Assembly: GCF_029051725.1 (NCBI RefSeq)
Contig: NZ_JAACFU010000009.1
Coordinates: 186,001-250,000 of the forward strand
Direction: 5' to 3'
Origin: Bradyrhizobium sp. CSS354
Lineage (GTDB): Bacteria; Pseudomonadota; Alphaproteobacteria; Rhizobiales; Xanthobacteraceae
DNA length: 64,000 nucleotides
In this document: positions 16,651 through 24,452 of the stretch, one piece after another
How the letters are laid out: the number at the start of each line of letters is the position of its first letter
Position numbering within the stretch: the first letter of the stretch is position 1
Program-made: the position numbers and the translations under genes
The notes under the pieces: model-generated
What the model was told of the DNA's origin: nothing
The model's input: only the letters and a program-made list of their open reading frames with translations
Database searches by the model: none

Positions 16651-17658
16651 CTAATGCGACCGTGCCAGGCAGAACGCCACAACCTGCTCCAGCGCGCTCT
16701 TCATCGGAGAGGACGGAAACAGCGCGAGCGCATCAACGGCCATGGCGCCGTAGTGCTGGGCGCGGCTCCGGGTGTCTTCGAGCGCACGATGCTTGTTCAT
16801 CAACCCGATGGCGTGGTCGAGGTCGGTGTCGCCGATCTCGCCGCGCTCGAGCGCGCGGATCCAGAAGGCGCGCTCGGTGTCGTTGCCGCGGCGGAAGGCG
16901 AGCACGACCGGCAGCGTGATCTTGCCCTCGCGGAAATCGTCGCCGGTGTTCTTGCCGAGCTTGGCGCTCTTGCCGCCATAGTCGAGCACGTCGTCAACGA
17001 GCTGGAAAGCGATGCCGAGATTCATGCCGACCGAGCGGCAGGCGGTCTGCTCCGCCTTGGGGCGGTTGGCGATCACGGGGCCCACTTCGCAGGCGGCGGC
17101 GAACAGCTCGGCGGTCTTGCCGCGGATCACGGCGAGATATTCGTCCTCGGTGGTCGCGGTGTTCTTGGCGGCGGCAAGCTGCATCACCTCGCCCTCGGCG
17201 ATGGTCGCGGCGGCCGCGGAGAGAATGTCGAGCGCGCGGAGCGAGCCGACCTCGACCATCATGCGGAAGGCCTGGCCGAGCAGGAAATCGCCGACCAGCA
17301 CGCTCGCCTCATTGCCCCAGAGCATGCGCGCCGACAGCTTGCCCCGGCGCATCTCGCTCTCGTCGACGACGTCGTCATGGAGCAAGGTGGCGGTATGCAT
17401 GAACTCGACGCTGGCGGCGAGCTTGATATGACCGTCGCCGGTGTAGCCGGCGAGGTTGGCCATGGCCAGCGTCAGCATCGGCCGCAGGCGCTTGCCCCCG
17501 GAGGAGATCAAATGGTTGGCGACCTCCGGGATCATGGTCACGTCCGAACCGGTCCGCGACAGGATCGTGGCGTTGACGCGCTCCATGTCTCCGGCGACAA
17601 GGGCAACCAGCTCTTCGATCGACGCGCCGGGAGTTTCGAAAGGTACGATGACGGCCAC
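16651..17658 (-). CDS. ispB: Polyprenyl (octaprenyl/decaprenyl) diphosphate synthase
   Basis: Trans-prenyltransferase that makes the ubiquinone side chain from FPP and IPP. The first Asp-rich motif is LLHDDVVDESEMRRGK, the second QLVDDVLDYGG, and GGKRLRPML binds IPP. The 335 residues match the family. GTG at 17658 is chosen over TTG at 17670, since GGAG lies 6 bases before it. Product chain length (C40 or C50) cannot be read with certainty; decaprenyl is usual in this group. It is divergent from the DUF2007 gene. Confidence 0.94.
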   Translation of the reverse strand: MAVIVPFETPGASIEELVALVAGDMERVNATILSRTGSDVTMIPEVANHLISSGGKRLRPMLTLAMANLAGYTGDGHIKLAASVEFMHTATLLHDDVVDESEMRRGKLSARMLWGNEASVLVGDFLLGQAFRMMVEVGSLRALDILSAAAATIAEGEVMQLAAAKNTATTEDEYLAVIRGKTAELFAAACEVGPVIANRPKAEQTACRSVGMNLGIAFQLVDDVLDYGGKSAKLGKNTGDDFREGKITLPVVLAFRRGNDTERAFWIRALERGEIGDTDLDHAIGLMNKHRALEDTRSRAQHYGAMAVDALALFPSSPMKSALEQVVAFCLARSH

Positions 17659-17790
17659 GCCGGTCTCCAATATTTGCCCCGGAAGGGCTATTCTGATGGA
17701 AAGACAATAGAAACTGGACGGGGATGCGGCAAGGGCCGTGGAACCATTGACATTTGGCGCTTAATCCCCGTCAGGCAGGAGGCCTGTGTT

Positions 17791-18018
17791 TTGCGAGAAC
17801 TGGTTCGGACCAACGATATGGTGCTGGTGTCGGCGATCGGCGCGCTGCTCGACGGCGCCAACATCCATCATCTGGTGCTGGACCAGAACATGAGCATCAT
17901 CGAGGGCTCGCTCGGCATTTTGCCGCGGCGGATCCTGGTCCATGAGGACGACGCCCTCGAGGCCCGGCAGCTCCTGACCGAGGCCGGCCTCAGCCACGAA
18001 CTGCGCGGCGATGAGTGA
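17791..18018 (+). CDS. DUF2007 small protein with TTG start
   Basis: 75-residue protein, LRELVRTNDMVLVSAIGALL then NIHHLVLDQNMSIIEG, matching the DUF2007 fold (ferredoxin-like, called a putative signal-transducing protein; function unknown). The TTG at 17791 is preceded by CAGGAGG at 17776-17782, an ideal ribosome site. No in-frame ATG occurs until inside the conserved fold. Its end overlaps the methyltransferase start by 8 bases, so the two are coupled. A far longer frame reading from 16654 is only antisense to ispB. Confidence 0.85.
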   Translation: MRELVRTNDMVLVSAIGALLDGANIHHLVLDQNMSIIEGSLGILPRRILVHEDDALEARQLLTEAGLSHELRGDE

Positions 18019-18781
18019 AGCGCTGGCAGACCTCACCGAGGACGCCTTTCTTGGCGGGCAATTGCGGCTGAAGCAGAAGCGGTCCGGCCATCGCGCCGGG
18101 CACGACGCCATTCTGCTCGCGGCGGCGACGGAGGCGAGGGCGGGCGACCGTGTCGTCGATCTCGGCGCCGGCATCGGCACGGCGGGCCTTGCGTTGGCTC
18201 GGCGCGTTGCGGGGATCAGGCTCGGCCTGGTCGAGATCGATCCCGAGCTGGCGGAGCTTGCGCGCGCCAATGCGGCAGCGAATGCGATTGCCGCCGAGAC
18301 GATCGTGCTCGACGTCACCGCGGACGCGCAGGCCTTCGTAGCCAGCGGGCTCGCGCCGGACAGCGTCGACGTGGTGCTGATGAACCCGCCCTTCAACGAT
18401 CCCGCTCGCCATCGCGGTTCGCCCGATCAGGCGCGCCAGATCGCGCATGTGGCGACGGATGAGACGCTGAATGCCTGGGTGCATGCGGCGCGGCGCATCC
18501 TCCGATCGAATGGCGCGCTGACATTGATTTGGCGCGCAGATGGGATCGCGGAGGTTCTGGCGGCGCTGTCTCGCGGCTTCGGCAGCCTCGCGATTCTGCC
18601 GGTTCACGGTGAAGCCGGGCGGCCTGCGATCCGCGTGCTGGTGCGCGCGATCAAGGGCGGGAGGGCCCCGGCACGATTGTTGCCGGGCCTCATGCTCAAC
18701 GAGGAGTCACGCGTGCCGAAAAAAGAGGTGATGGATATTCTGGAGGGAAGAGCGGTTCTACCCCTGGTGGAACCGTGCTGA
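18011..18781 (+). CDS. TrmN6-like methyltransferase, N6-adenine type
   Basis: SAM-dependent methyltransferase related to tRNA1(Val) (adenine37-N6)-methyltransferase (TrmN6/YfiC). SAM motif I is VVDLGAGIGTAGLALA, and the catalytic N6-adenine motif is VVLMNPPFNDP. The N terminus (LTEDAFLGGQLRLKQKRSGHRAGHDAILLA) matches this group. Length 256. It overlaps the DUF2007 gene, which is often adjacent in related genomes. tRNA as substrate is inferred from the family. Confidence 0.86.
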   Translation: MSEALADLTEDAFLGGQLRLKQKRSGHRAGHDAILLAAATEARAGDRVVDLGAGIGTAGLALARRVAGIRLGLVEIDPELAELARANAAANAIAAETIVLDVTADAQAFVASGLAPDSVDVVLMNPPFNDPARHRGSPDQARQIAHVATDETLNAWVHAARRILRSNGALTLIWRADGIAEVLAALSRGFGSLAILPVHGEAGRPAIRVLVRAIKGGRAPARLLPGLMLNEESRVPKKEVMDILEGRAVLPLVEPC

Positions 18782-18782
18782 G

Positions 18783-18881
18783 CTATTGCGGAAGCGATTC
18801 CGACTGCTGCTCTTGGGGAGTCGTCAAGCGGATCGCCATGAACAGCGCACCGATCAGCAGCATCAGCAGATAGATTTTCAT
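18783..18881 (-). CDS. 32-residue single-span membrane peptide
   Basis: Encodes MKIYLLMLLIGALFMAIRLT followed by a short polar tail ending ESLPQ. The N-terminal ~17 residues are a membrane helix and the tail is polar. GGAG lies 5 bases upstream of the ATG at 18881. The stop is adjacent to the convergent methyltransferase stop. No known family is recognised. Clear start, ribosome site and amphiphilic layout make translation plausible. Confidence 0.6.
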   Translation of the reverse strand: MKIYLLMLLIGALFMAIRLTTPQEQQSESLPQ

Positions 18882-18992
18882 GGTGTTCTCCGCTGGCCCA
18901 TTGCAGCCTCTCAACGGGGTTTCTGCAAAACACGTTCCGGGCCCTTCCAATGACAGTCGCGTGATAAGAAATGGTTAATCAGAGGTAACGGC

Positions 18993-19901
18993 ATGGCCGA
19001 ACAATTGAACGATCGTGAGAGTTCCGGCCTGGCCGACAAGCTCATGCAATATCTGCCGGCGCGCTTCCGTCCCGGCACGGCCGTGGTGCCGGTGGTGCGG
19101 CTGTCCGGTGTGATCGGCGCGGTGACGCCGCTGCGCCCAGGTATGACGCTCGCGACCGTTTCGCGGGTGCTGGAGCGGGCGTTTTCGACGCGCAACGCCA
19201 AGGCGGTGGCGCTGGTGATCAATTCACCCGGCGGCTCGCCGGTGCAGTCGCGCCAAATCTACCTGCGCATCAAGCAACTCGCGGCGGAGAAGAAGCTGCC
19301 GGTGCTGGTGTTCGTCGAGGATGTAGCGGCCTCCGGCGGCTACATGATCGCCTGTGCCGGCGACGAGATCATCTGCGATCCGTCCTCGATCCTTGGTTCG
19401 ATCGGCGTGGTCGGCGGCAGCTTTGGTTTCCAGGAGGCGATCAAGCGGCTCGGCATCGAGCGGCGCCTCTACACCGCCGGCGCGCACAAGGCGATGCTCG
19501 ACCCGTTTCTTCCTGAAAACCCCGACGACGTCGCCAAGCTGAAGGCGCTCCAGCGCGAGATCCATCAGATCTTCATCGCGCTGGTGAAGGAAAGCCGCGG
19601 CGCACGCCTGAAGGGCTCCGACGACACGCTGTTCACGGGCGAATACTGGGCCGGCGAGAGTTCGATCGCGCTGGGGCTCGCCGACAGCATCGGCGATCTC
19701 CGCTCAACTCTTCGTGCCCGCTTTGGCGAGAAGGTTCTCACCCCCGTGATTGCCCAACCAACCGGTCTGCTCTCCGGCCTTTTGGGCCGGAAATCGCCCG
19801 GCGCGGGGCAGCTTTCGGCCATGGAATCAATGGCCGGCCTGCCGGACGACCTGATCTCGGCAGTCGAGACGCGGGCGATCTGGGCGAAATTCGGGTTCTA
19901 G
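18993..19901 (+). CDS. S49-family serine peptidase (SppA/SohB-like)
   Basis: 302-residue peptidase of the signal-peptide-peptidase A family, which digests membrane-derived peptides with a Ser-Lys dyad. NSPGGSPVQSRQIYLRI is the first conserved block, the nucleophile Ser is in VEDVAASGGYMIACAGDEI, and the general-base Lys is probably in YTAGAHKAMLDPF. No N-terminal membrane anchor is evident, unlike E. coli SppA, so it may be cytoplasmic or peripheral. AGAGGT precedes the ATG. A monocistronic layout is likely. Confidence 0.9.
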   Translation: MAEQLNDRESSGLADKLMQYLPARFRPGTAVVPVVRLSGVIGAVTPLRPGMTLATVSRVLERAFSTRNAKAVALVINSPGGSPVQSRQIYLRIKQLAAEKKLPVLVFVEDVAASGGYMIACAGDEIICDPSSILGSIGVVGGSFGFQEAIKRLGIERRLYTAGAHKAMLDPFLPENPDDVAKLKALQREIHQIFIALVKESRGARLKGSDDTLFTGEYWAGESSIALGLADSIGDLRSTLRARFGEKVLTPVIAQPTGLLSGLLGRKSPGAGQLSAMESMAGLPDDLISAVETRAIWAKFGF

Positions 19902-20017
19902 ATGGAGCCCTGCCGCGCCATTTGGCCCCAAGGAGACTTGAAGCCGAGCCAATTGCGGCGCGGCCCGGTCTGCGCAAGAATGTGCGTGGGGGCTGAGCAC
20001 TGAACAAGGAACGACCG

Positions 20018-20209
20018 ATGCCGCCGTTCGTCGCATTCGCGGGCGTCCTGGGCGGGCTTGCCGTGGTCCGCTGGGCCTACAAGACCGCTGTCAGGATCAA
20101 CCAGGAGCTGGAGGAGATGCGCCTCTCGCGCGTCGCCGAGGCCGCCCATATGGGAGCCGTCCAGACCCTGAAACAGGATCCCGTGACTGGAGCCTATCGG
20201 CCGGGTTAG
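20018..20209 (+). CDS. Conserved-looking 63-residue membrane-associated protein
   Basis: Starts MPPFVAFAGVLGGLAVVRW, one short hydrophobic segment, followed by a charged amphipathic helix INQELEEMRLSRVAEA and a polar tail ending in TGAYRPG. AAGGAACGACCG precedes the ATG. The composition is protein-like and codon use matches neighbours. No family is recognised. It follows the S49 peptidase by 116 bases; a role in membrane quality control would be guesswork. Confidence 0.7.
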   Translation: MPPFVAFAGVLGGLAVVRWAYKTAVRINQELEEMRLSRVAEAAHMGAVQTLKQDPVTGAYRPG

Positions 20210-20220
20210 TTGGTGCAGTC

Positions 20221-20303
20221 GTCATGGCCGGGCTTGTCCCGGCCATCCGCGTCTTGCCTGACGCACGAAGAACGTGGATGCCCGGGACAAGCCCGGGCAT
20301 GAC
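20221..20303. repeat. Palindromic intergenic element, family C copy 1
   Basis: Left arm contains GGCCGGGCTTGTCCCGGCC and right arm CCCGGGACAAGCCCGGG, flanked by GTCATG and CATGAC. The 29400-29483 copy has the same arms in the opposite order. It lies between the 63-residue gene and glyQ. Confidence 0.88.
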
Positions 20304-20403
20304 GGACAACTGGGCCCGAATCCACCCCCTTTGCCTTGATTCCCACCCCTGCCGTCGATACGGTCCCGCGCGATTCAACCCCCCGCGAGAGCCCGATCTG
20401 ACG

Positions 20404-21339
20404 ATGGACGCCTCCTTGCCCGCCCATATGCGCCCGGAACGCTCGTTCCAGGGTTTTATCCTCGCGCTCCAGCGGTTCTGGGCCGAGCAGGGCTGCGTGA
20501 TCCTGCAGCCCTATGACATGGAGATGGGCGCGGGTACCTTCCATCCGGCGACGACGTTACGCGCACTCGGGCCAAAGCCCTGGAATGCGGCCTATGTGCA
20601 GCCCTCGCGGCGGCCCAAGGACGGCCGCTACGGCGCGAATCCGAACCGGCTGCAGCACTACTACCAGTTCCAGGTGATCATGAAGCCGTCGCCGCCGAAC
20701 CTTCAGGAGCTGTACCTGAAGTCGCTCGCCGCGATCGGCATCGATTCCGCCATGCACGACATTCGCTTCGTCGAGGACGATTGGGAGAGCCCGACGCTGG
20801 GCGCCTGGGGCCTCGGCTGGGAGTGCTGGTGCGACGGCATGGAAGTCAGCCAGTTCACCTATTTCCAGCAGGTCGCGGGTGTCGAATGCGCGCCGGTCGC
20901 GGGCGAACTCACCTATGGGCTCGAGCGGCTCGCGATGTACGTGCAGGGCGTCGATCGCGTCTACGACCTCAACTTCAACGGCCGCGACGGTGACGCCAAG
21001 GTCACCTATGGCGATGTCTTCCTGCAGGCCGAGCGGGAATATTCGAAACACAATTTTGAGATCGCGGACACCGCGATGCTGTTCGAGCAATTCAAGATGG
21101 CTGAAAGCGCGTGCAGAAAGTACCTAGAAGCTGGCTGGAAGGACGGCAAGCGCGAGGCCCATCTGATGTCGCTGCCGGCCTATGACCAGTGCATCAAGGC
21201 GAGCCATGTGTTCAACCTGCTCGACGCGCGCGGCGTGATCTCGGTGACCGAGCGGCAGAGCTACATTCTTCGCGTGCGCGAATTGGCAAAAGCTTGCGGC
21301 GAGGCCTGGATCCATACTGAAGCGGGCGGAGCTGGCTGA
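20404..21339 (+). CDS. glyQ: Glycyl-tRNA synthetase alpha subunit
   Basis: Catalytic subunit of the alpha2-beta2 bacterial GlyRS. FQGFILALQRFWAEQGCVIL, QPYDMEMGAGTFHPATTLRAL and YVQPSRRPKDGRYGANPNR are family blocks carrying class II motifs. About 311 residues. ATG at 20404 begins the conserved N terminus; the open frame further upstream only covers the repeat element. The stop TGA overlaps the glyS ATG by one base, coupling the subunits. Confidence 0.97.
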   Translation: MDASLPAHMRPERSFQGFILALQRFWAEQGCVILQPYDMEMGAGTFHPATTLRALGPKPWNAAYVQPSRRPKDGRYGANPNRLQHYYQFQVIMKPSPPNLQELYLKSLAAIGIDSAMHDIRFVEDDWESPTLGAWGLGWECWCDGMEVSQFTYFQQVAGVECAPVAGELTYGLERLAMYVQGVDRVYDLNFNGRDGDAKVTYGDVFLQAEREYSKHNFEIADTAMLFEQFKMAESACRKYLEAGWKDGKREAHLMSLPAYDQCIKASHVFNLLDARGVISVTERQSYILRVRELAKACGEAWIHTEAGGAG

Positions 21340-23438
21340 TGCCCGATCTTTTGCTTGAACTGTTTTCCGAAGAAATCCCCGCGCGCATGCAGGCCAAGGC
21401 GGCGGAGGATTTGCGCCGCATGGTCACCGACAAGCTCGTCGCCGAAGGTCTCGTCTACGAAGGCGCCAAGGCGTTCGCGACGCCGCGCCGCCTCGCGCTG
21501 ACCGTGCACGGCATCCCTGCGCGCCAGCCTGACCTGAAGACCGAACGCCGTGGACCGAAGATCGGCGCGGCCGATGCCGCCGTGCAGGGTTTTCTGAAAG
21601 CGACGGGTTTGACGTCGCTGGATGAGGCCAAGATCCAGCGCGACCCGAAGGGCGACTTCTACATCGCGCTGATCGAGAAGCCCGGCCGCGACGCCATCGA
21701 TGTGCTCGCGGAAATCCTTCCCGTCATCATCCGCACCTTCCCCTGGCCGAAATCGATGCGCTGGGGCGCGCGCTCCGGCAAACCAGGATCGCTGAGCTGG
21801 GTGCGCCCGCTGCACGCGATCATTGCGACGTTCGGGCTCGAAACCGAAGAGCCCGATGTCGTCAAATTCTCGGTGGACGGCATCGAGGCCGGCCAGACCA
21901 CCTACGGCCATCGCTTCATGGCACCTAGCGCGATTTCCGTGCGCCGCTTCGAAGACTACGAAGCGAAGCTGAAGGCGGCAAAAGTCATCCTCGATCCGCA
22001 GGCGCGCAAGGACATTATCTTTGCCGACGCCAAGGAGCTGACCTTCGCGCAAGGGTTCGAACTGGTCGAGGACCAGGTGCTGCTCGATGAGGTTTCGGGC
22101 CTCGTCGAATGGCCCGTCGTCATGATGGGATCCTTCGAAGCGGAATATCTCGCGATCCCCGATGAGGTGATCCGCGCCACCATCCGCAACAACCAGAAGT
22201 GCTTCGTCGTCAAAGATCCCAAGACGGGCAAGCTGACCAACAAGTTCGTCCTCACGGCGAACATCGAGGCGCCCGACGGCGGCAAGACCATCGTCGCCGG
22301 CAACGAGCGCGTGATCCGTCCGCGCCTGTCGGATGCGAAGTTCTTTTATGAGACGGATCTGAAGACGAAGCTGGAAGACCGGCTGCCGAAGTTCGAGCAG
22401 ATCGTGTTTCACGAGAAGCTCGGCACCCAGGCCGCGCGCATCAAGCGGATCGAATGCCTCGCCGCCGAGATCGCCCCGCTGGTCGGCGCCGATGTCGCCA
22501 AGGCGACGCGCGCCGCGCATCTGGCGAAGGCGGATTTGCTGACCGAAGTCGTCGGCGAATTCCCCGAGGTGCAGGGCCTGATGGGCAAGTACTACGCGCT
22601 CGCGCAGGGCGAGGATGCCTCCGTCGCCGCGGCCTGCGAGGAGCACTACAAGCCCCAAGGGCCAGCTGATCGCGTGCCAACCGATCCGGTCAGCGTCGCA
22701 GTGGCGCTCGCGGACAAGCTCGACACGCTCGTTGGCTTCTGGGCCATCGATGAGAAGCCGACGGGAAGCAAGGACCCCTATGCGTTGCGTCGCGCGGCGC
22801 TGGGTGTGATCAGGCTGATCGCTGAGAACGCACTGCGTCTGTCGATCATGAAGATGGCGGCGTCCGCACTCGCCGGCTTGTCCTTGAAGCCTGCCGATGC
22901 GCAGAAGCTTCCGAGCGACCTGCTTGCCTTCTTCGCCGATCGCCTCAAGGTCCAACTCCGCGAGCAAGGCGCGCGGCACGATCTCGTCGACGCCGTGTTC
23001 GCGCTCGGCGACCAGGACGACCTTCTGATGATCGTCCGCCGCGTCGAGGCGCTCGGCAAATTCCTCGAGTCCGAGGACGGTAAGAACCTGCTCGCCGGCA
23101 TCAAGCGCGCCAGCAATATCCTCGGCATTGAGGAGAAGAAGGACAAGCGCACGTTCGACGGGGCGCCCGATGCCGCGCTCTACGGTCTCGGCGAGGAGAA
23201 GGCGCTGGCCAAGGCGATCGGCGAAGTGAAGGCGGAGGCAAGCGCTGCTGTCTCCAAGGAAGACTTCGCGGCTGCGATGAGCGCGATGGCAAAGCTGCGC
23301 CCGCCGGTCGATGCGTTCTTCGAGAAAGTTCGCGTCAACGACGAGGATGCGAAGGTGCGTGAGAACCGCCTGAAGCTGCTCAACGAAATCCGCAGCGCCA
23401 CGCGTGCGGTGGCGGATTTCTCGAAGATCCAGGATTGA
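21339..23438 (+). CDS. glyS: Glycyl-tRNA synthetase beta subunit
   Basis: 699-residue tRNA-binding subunit. MPDLLLELFSEEIPARMQ is the diagnostic start, with the HD-like domain and C-terminal anticodon-binding DALRxAxx-type region (SKDPYALRRAALGVIRLI) visible. Full length, with no frameshift. It shares the operon with glyQ (one-base overlap). It ends before a palindrome and a strong stem-loop at 23516-23548. Confidence 0.97.
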   Translation: MPDLLLELFSEEIPARMQAKAAEDLRRMVTDKLVAEGLVYEGAKAFATPRRLALTVHGIPARQPDLKTERRGPKIGAADAAVQGFLKATGLTSLDEAKIQRDPKGDFYIALIEKPGRDAIDVLAEILPVIIRTFPWPKSMRWGARSGKPGSLSWVRPLHAIIATFGLETEEPDVVKFSVDGIEAGQTTYGHRFMAPSAISVRRFEDYEAKLKAAKVILDPQARKDIIFADAKELTFAQGFELVEDQVLLDEVSGLVEWPVVMMGSFEAEYLAIPDEVIRATIRNNQKCFVVKDPKTGKLTNKFVLTANIEAPDGGKTIVAGNERVIRPRLSDAKFFYETDLKTKLEDRLPKFEQIVFHEKLGTQAARIKRIECLAAEIAPLVGADVAKATRAAHLAKADLLTEVVGEFPEVQGLMGKYYALAQGEDASVAAACEEHYKPQGPADRVPTDPVSVAVALADKLDTLVGFWAIDEKPTGSKDPYALRRAALGVIRLIAENALRLSIMKMAASALAGLSLKPADAQKLPSDLLAFFADRLKVQLREQGARHDLVDAVFALGDQDDLLMIVRRVEALGKFLESEDGKNLLAGIKRASNILGIEEKKDKRTFDGAPDAALYGLGEEKALAKAIGEVKAEASAAVSKEDFAAAMSAMAKLRPPVDAFFEKVRVNDEDAKVRENRLKLLNEIRSATRAVADFSKIQD

Positions 23439-23463
23439 GCGCGGTCTCGCGGCCGCCAACACT

Positions 23464-23502
23464 GTCATTCCGGGCTCGCGCTTCGCGCGCCCCGGAATGA
23501 CG
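23464..23502. repeat. Short palindrome, family D copy 1
   Basis: GTCATTCCGGGCTCGCGC pairs with GCGCCCCGGAATGAC around a short loop. A related copy is at 54211-54251. Confidence 0.8.
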
Positions 23503-23510
23503 AAAGCACA

Positions 23511-23548
23511 AAAATGCCCCGCCCGGCGGGGGGAGGACCGGGCGGGGC
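23511..23548 (-). terminator. Stem-loop terminator, stronger for the minus strand
   Basis: GCCCCGCCCGG at 23516-23526 pairs with CCGGGCGGGGC at 23538-23548 (11 bp). On the minus strand it is followed by a run of T, fitting termination of the DUF1236 gene. It may also end glyS transcripts. Confidence 0.75.
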
Positions 23549-23623
23549 CTGATGTCCGACTAAACTGCTCGCGTCAGCCTGATTGATGTGACGCGCCGGA
23601 CACCTAGTTGATCCCTCACAACG

Positions 23624-23977
23624 CTAGTCCATCACCTCGACGATGCGCCGCGAGCGCGGCTCGACCAGGACGGTCTCGCCGTTCACGACGGTGTAGCGGT
23701 AGGTGGTGGCGCCGAAACGTTGCGGCACGTCATAATAGGTGACGCCGCTTTCAGGTAAGGTGGCACCGACCACCACGCGATCCGGGATACGGAAAGCCGG
23801 CACACGTTGTTCGACGACATAGTCGCGGAAAGCCGGCCGCTGCTCGACCGCAATGGTCGGGCCGCTGTCGACGACGACGGGCGCGCGTCCCACGGTGACG
23901 CTGCTTTGCGCCTGCGCCGCAAGGGGCGAACCGATCGCGGCCGCGAGCGCTGCAAGAGCAAGAATCCTGTTCCGCAT
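23624..23977 (-). CDS. Secreted DUF1236-domain protein
   Basis: 117 residues. A signal peptide (ILALAALAAAIGSPLAAQAQ) is followed by one DUF1236 module: FRDYVVEQRVPAFRI, VVVGATLPESGVTYYDVP, YRYTVVNGETVLVEPRSRRIV. Proteins of this kind are periplasmic, abundant in rhizobia and of unknown function. ATG at 23977 has AAGGAG 6 bases upstream, which rules out the TTG six bases further out. It faces a terminator on its downstream side. Confidence 0.88.
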   Translation of the reverse strand: MRNRILALAALAAAIGSPLAAQAQSSVTVGRAPVVVDSGPTIAVEQRPAFRDYVVEQRVPAFRIPDRVVVGATLPESGVTYYDVPQRFGATTYRYTVVNGETVLVEPRSRRIVEVMD

Positions 23978-24200
23978 GGGCAACTCCTTCGAGAAGGTTT
24001 TCGGGAAGCGCCAATGGCGCGACCGGTTGCCAATGCATGCGTCTTCGCGATGTTCCGGAAAACGCCCGCCGCATACGCGGCATTTTCGGGCAGTTTTCGC
24101 GAAGCCGGGAACTCGCGCGTGCCCAGTGCGTCTCTACCCGCGGAACCCAGTCCGCTATGATCCCGCCGCGATTCGCCCCCACCCCACGGAAAGAAAATTC

Positions 24201-24356
24201 ATGCACATCACCGTCGCCCACATCTCGCCGATCCTGTCGCTGCTTGCGGGTGTGCTCATCCTGATCATGCCACGCCTGTTGAACCTAATCGTCGCGATCT
24301 TTCTCATCATAAATGGTGCGATCGGGCTCGGATTGTTGAAGTGGCTCCATCTCTAG
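24201..24356 (+). CDS. DUF3096 small membrane protein
   Basis: 51 residues, MHITVAHISPILSLLAGVLI then MPRLLNLIVAIFLIINGAIG: two hydrophobic helices joined by a Pro-Arg turn, the DUF3096 pattern. Function is unknown. The ATG follows GGAAAG by 7 bases. A longer upstream frame (from 23853) is antisense to the DUF1236 gene and not real. It lies 96 bases before ppdK. Confidence 0.85.
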   Translation: MHITVAHISPILSLLAGVLILIMPRLLNLIVAIFLIINGAIGLGLLKWLHL

Positions 24357-24452
24357 GCCTTCATTCTACGGAACTCTCCGACTTGCGCGGACCTGCCCAA
24401 AGTGGTGTAAGGCCCGCAATTACCCATTCCTCTCGCAGGTTGTGTGCAAGCT

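Noticed and set aside
16654..17790. Long upstream extension of the DUF2007 frame
   Set aside because: It is antisense to ispB. The TTG with CAGGAGG at 17791 gives the true start.
21261..23468. 735-residue open frame antisense to glyS
   Set aside because: Overlaps a full, clearly conserved glyS, and the composition is the mirror of that gene.
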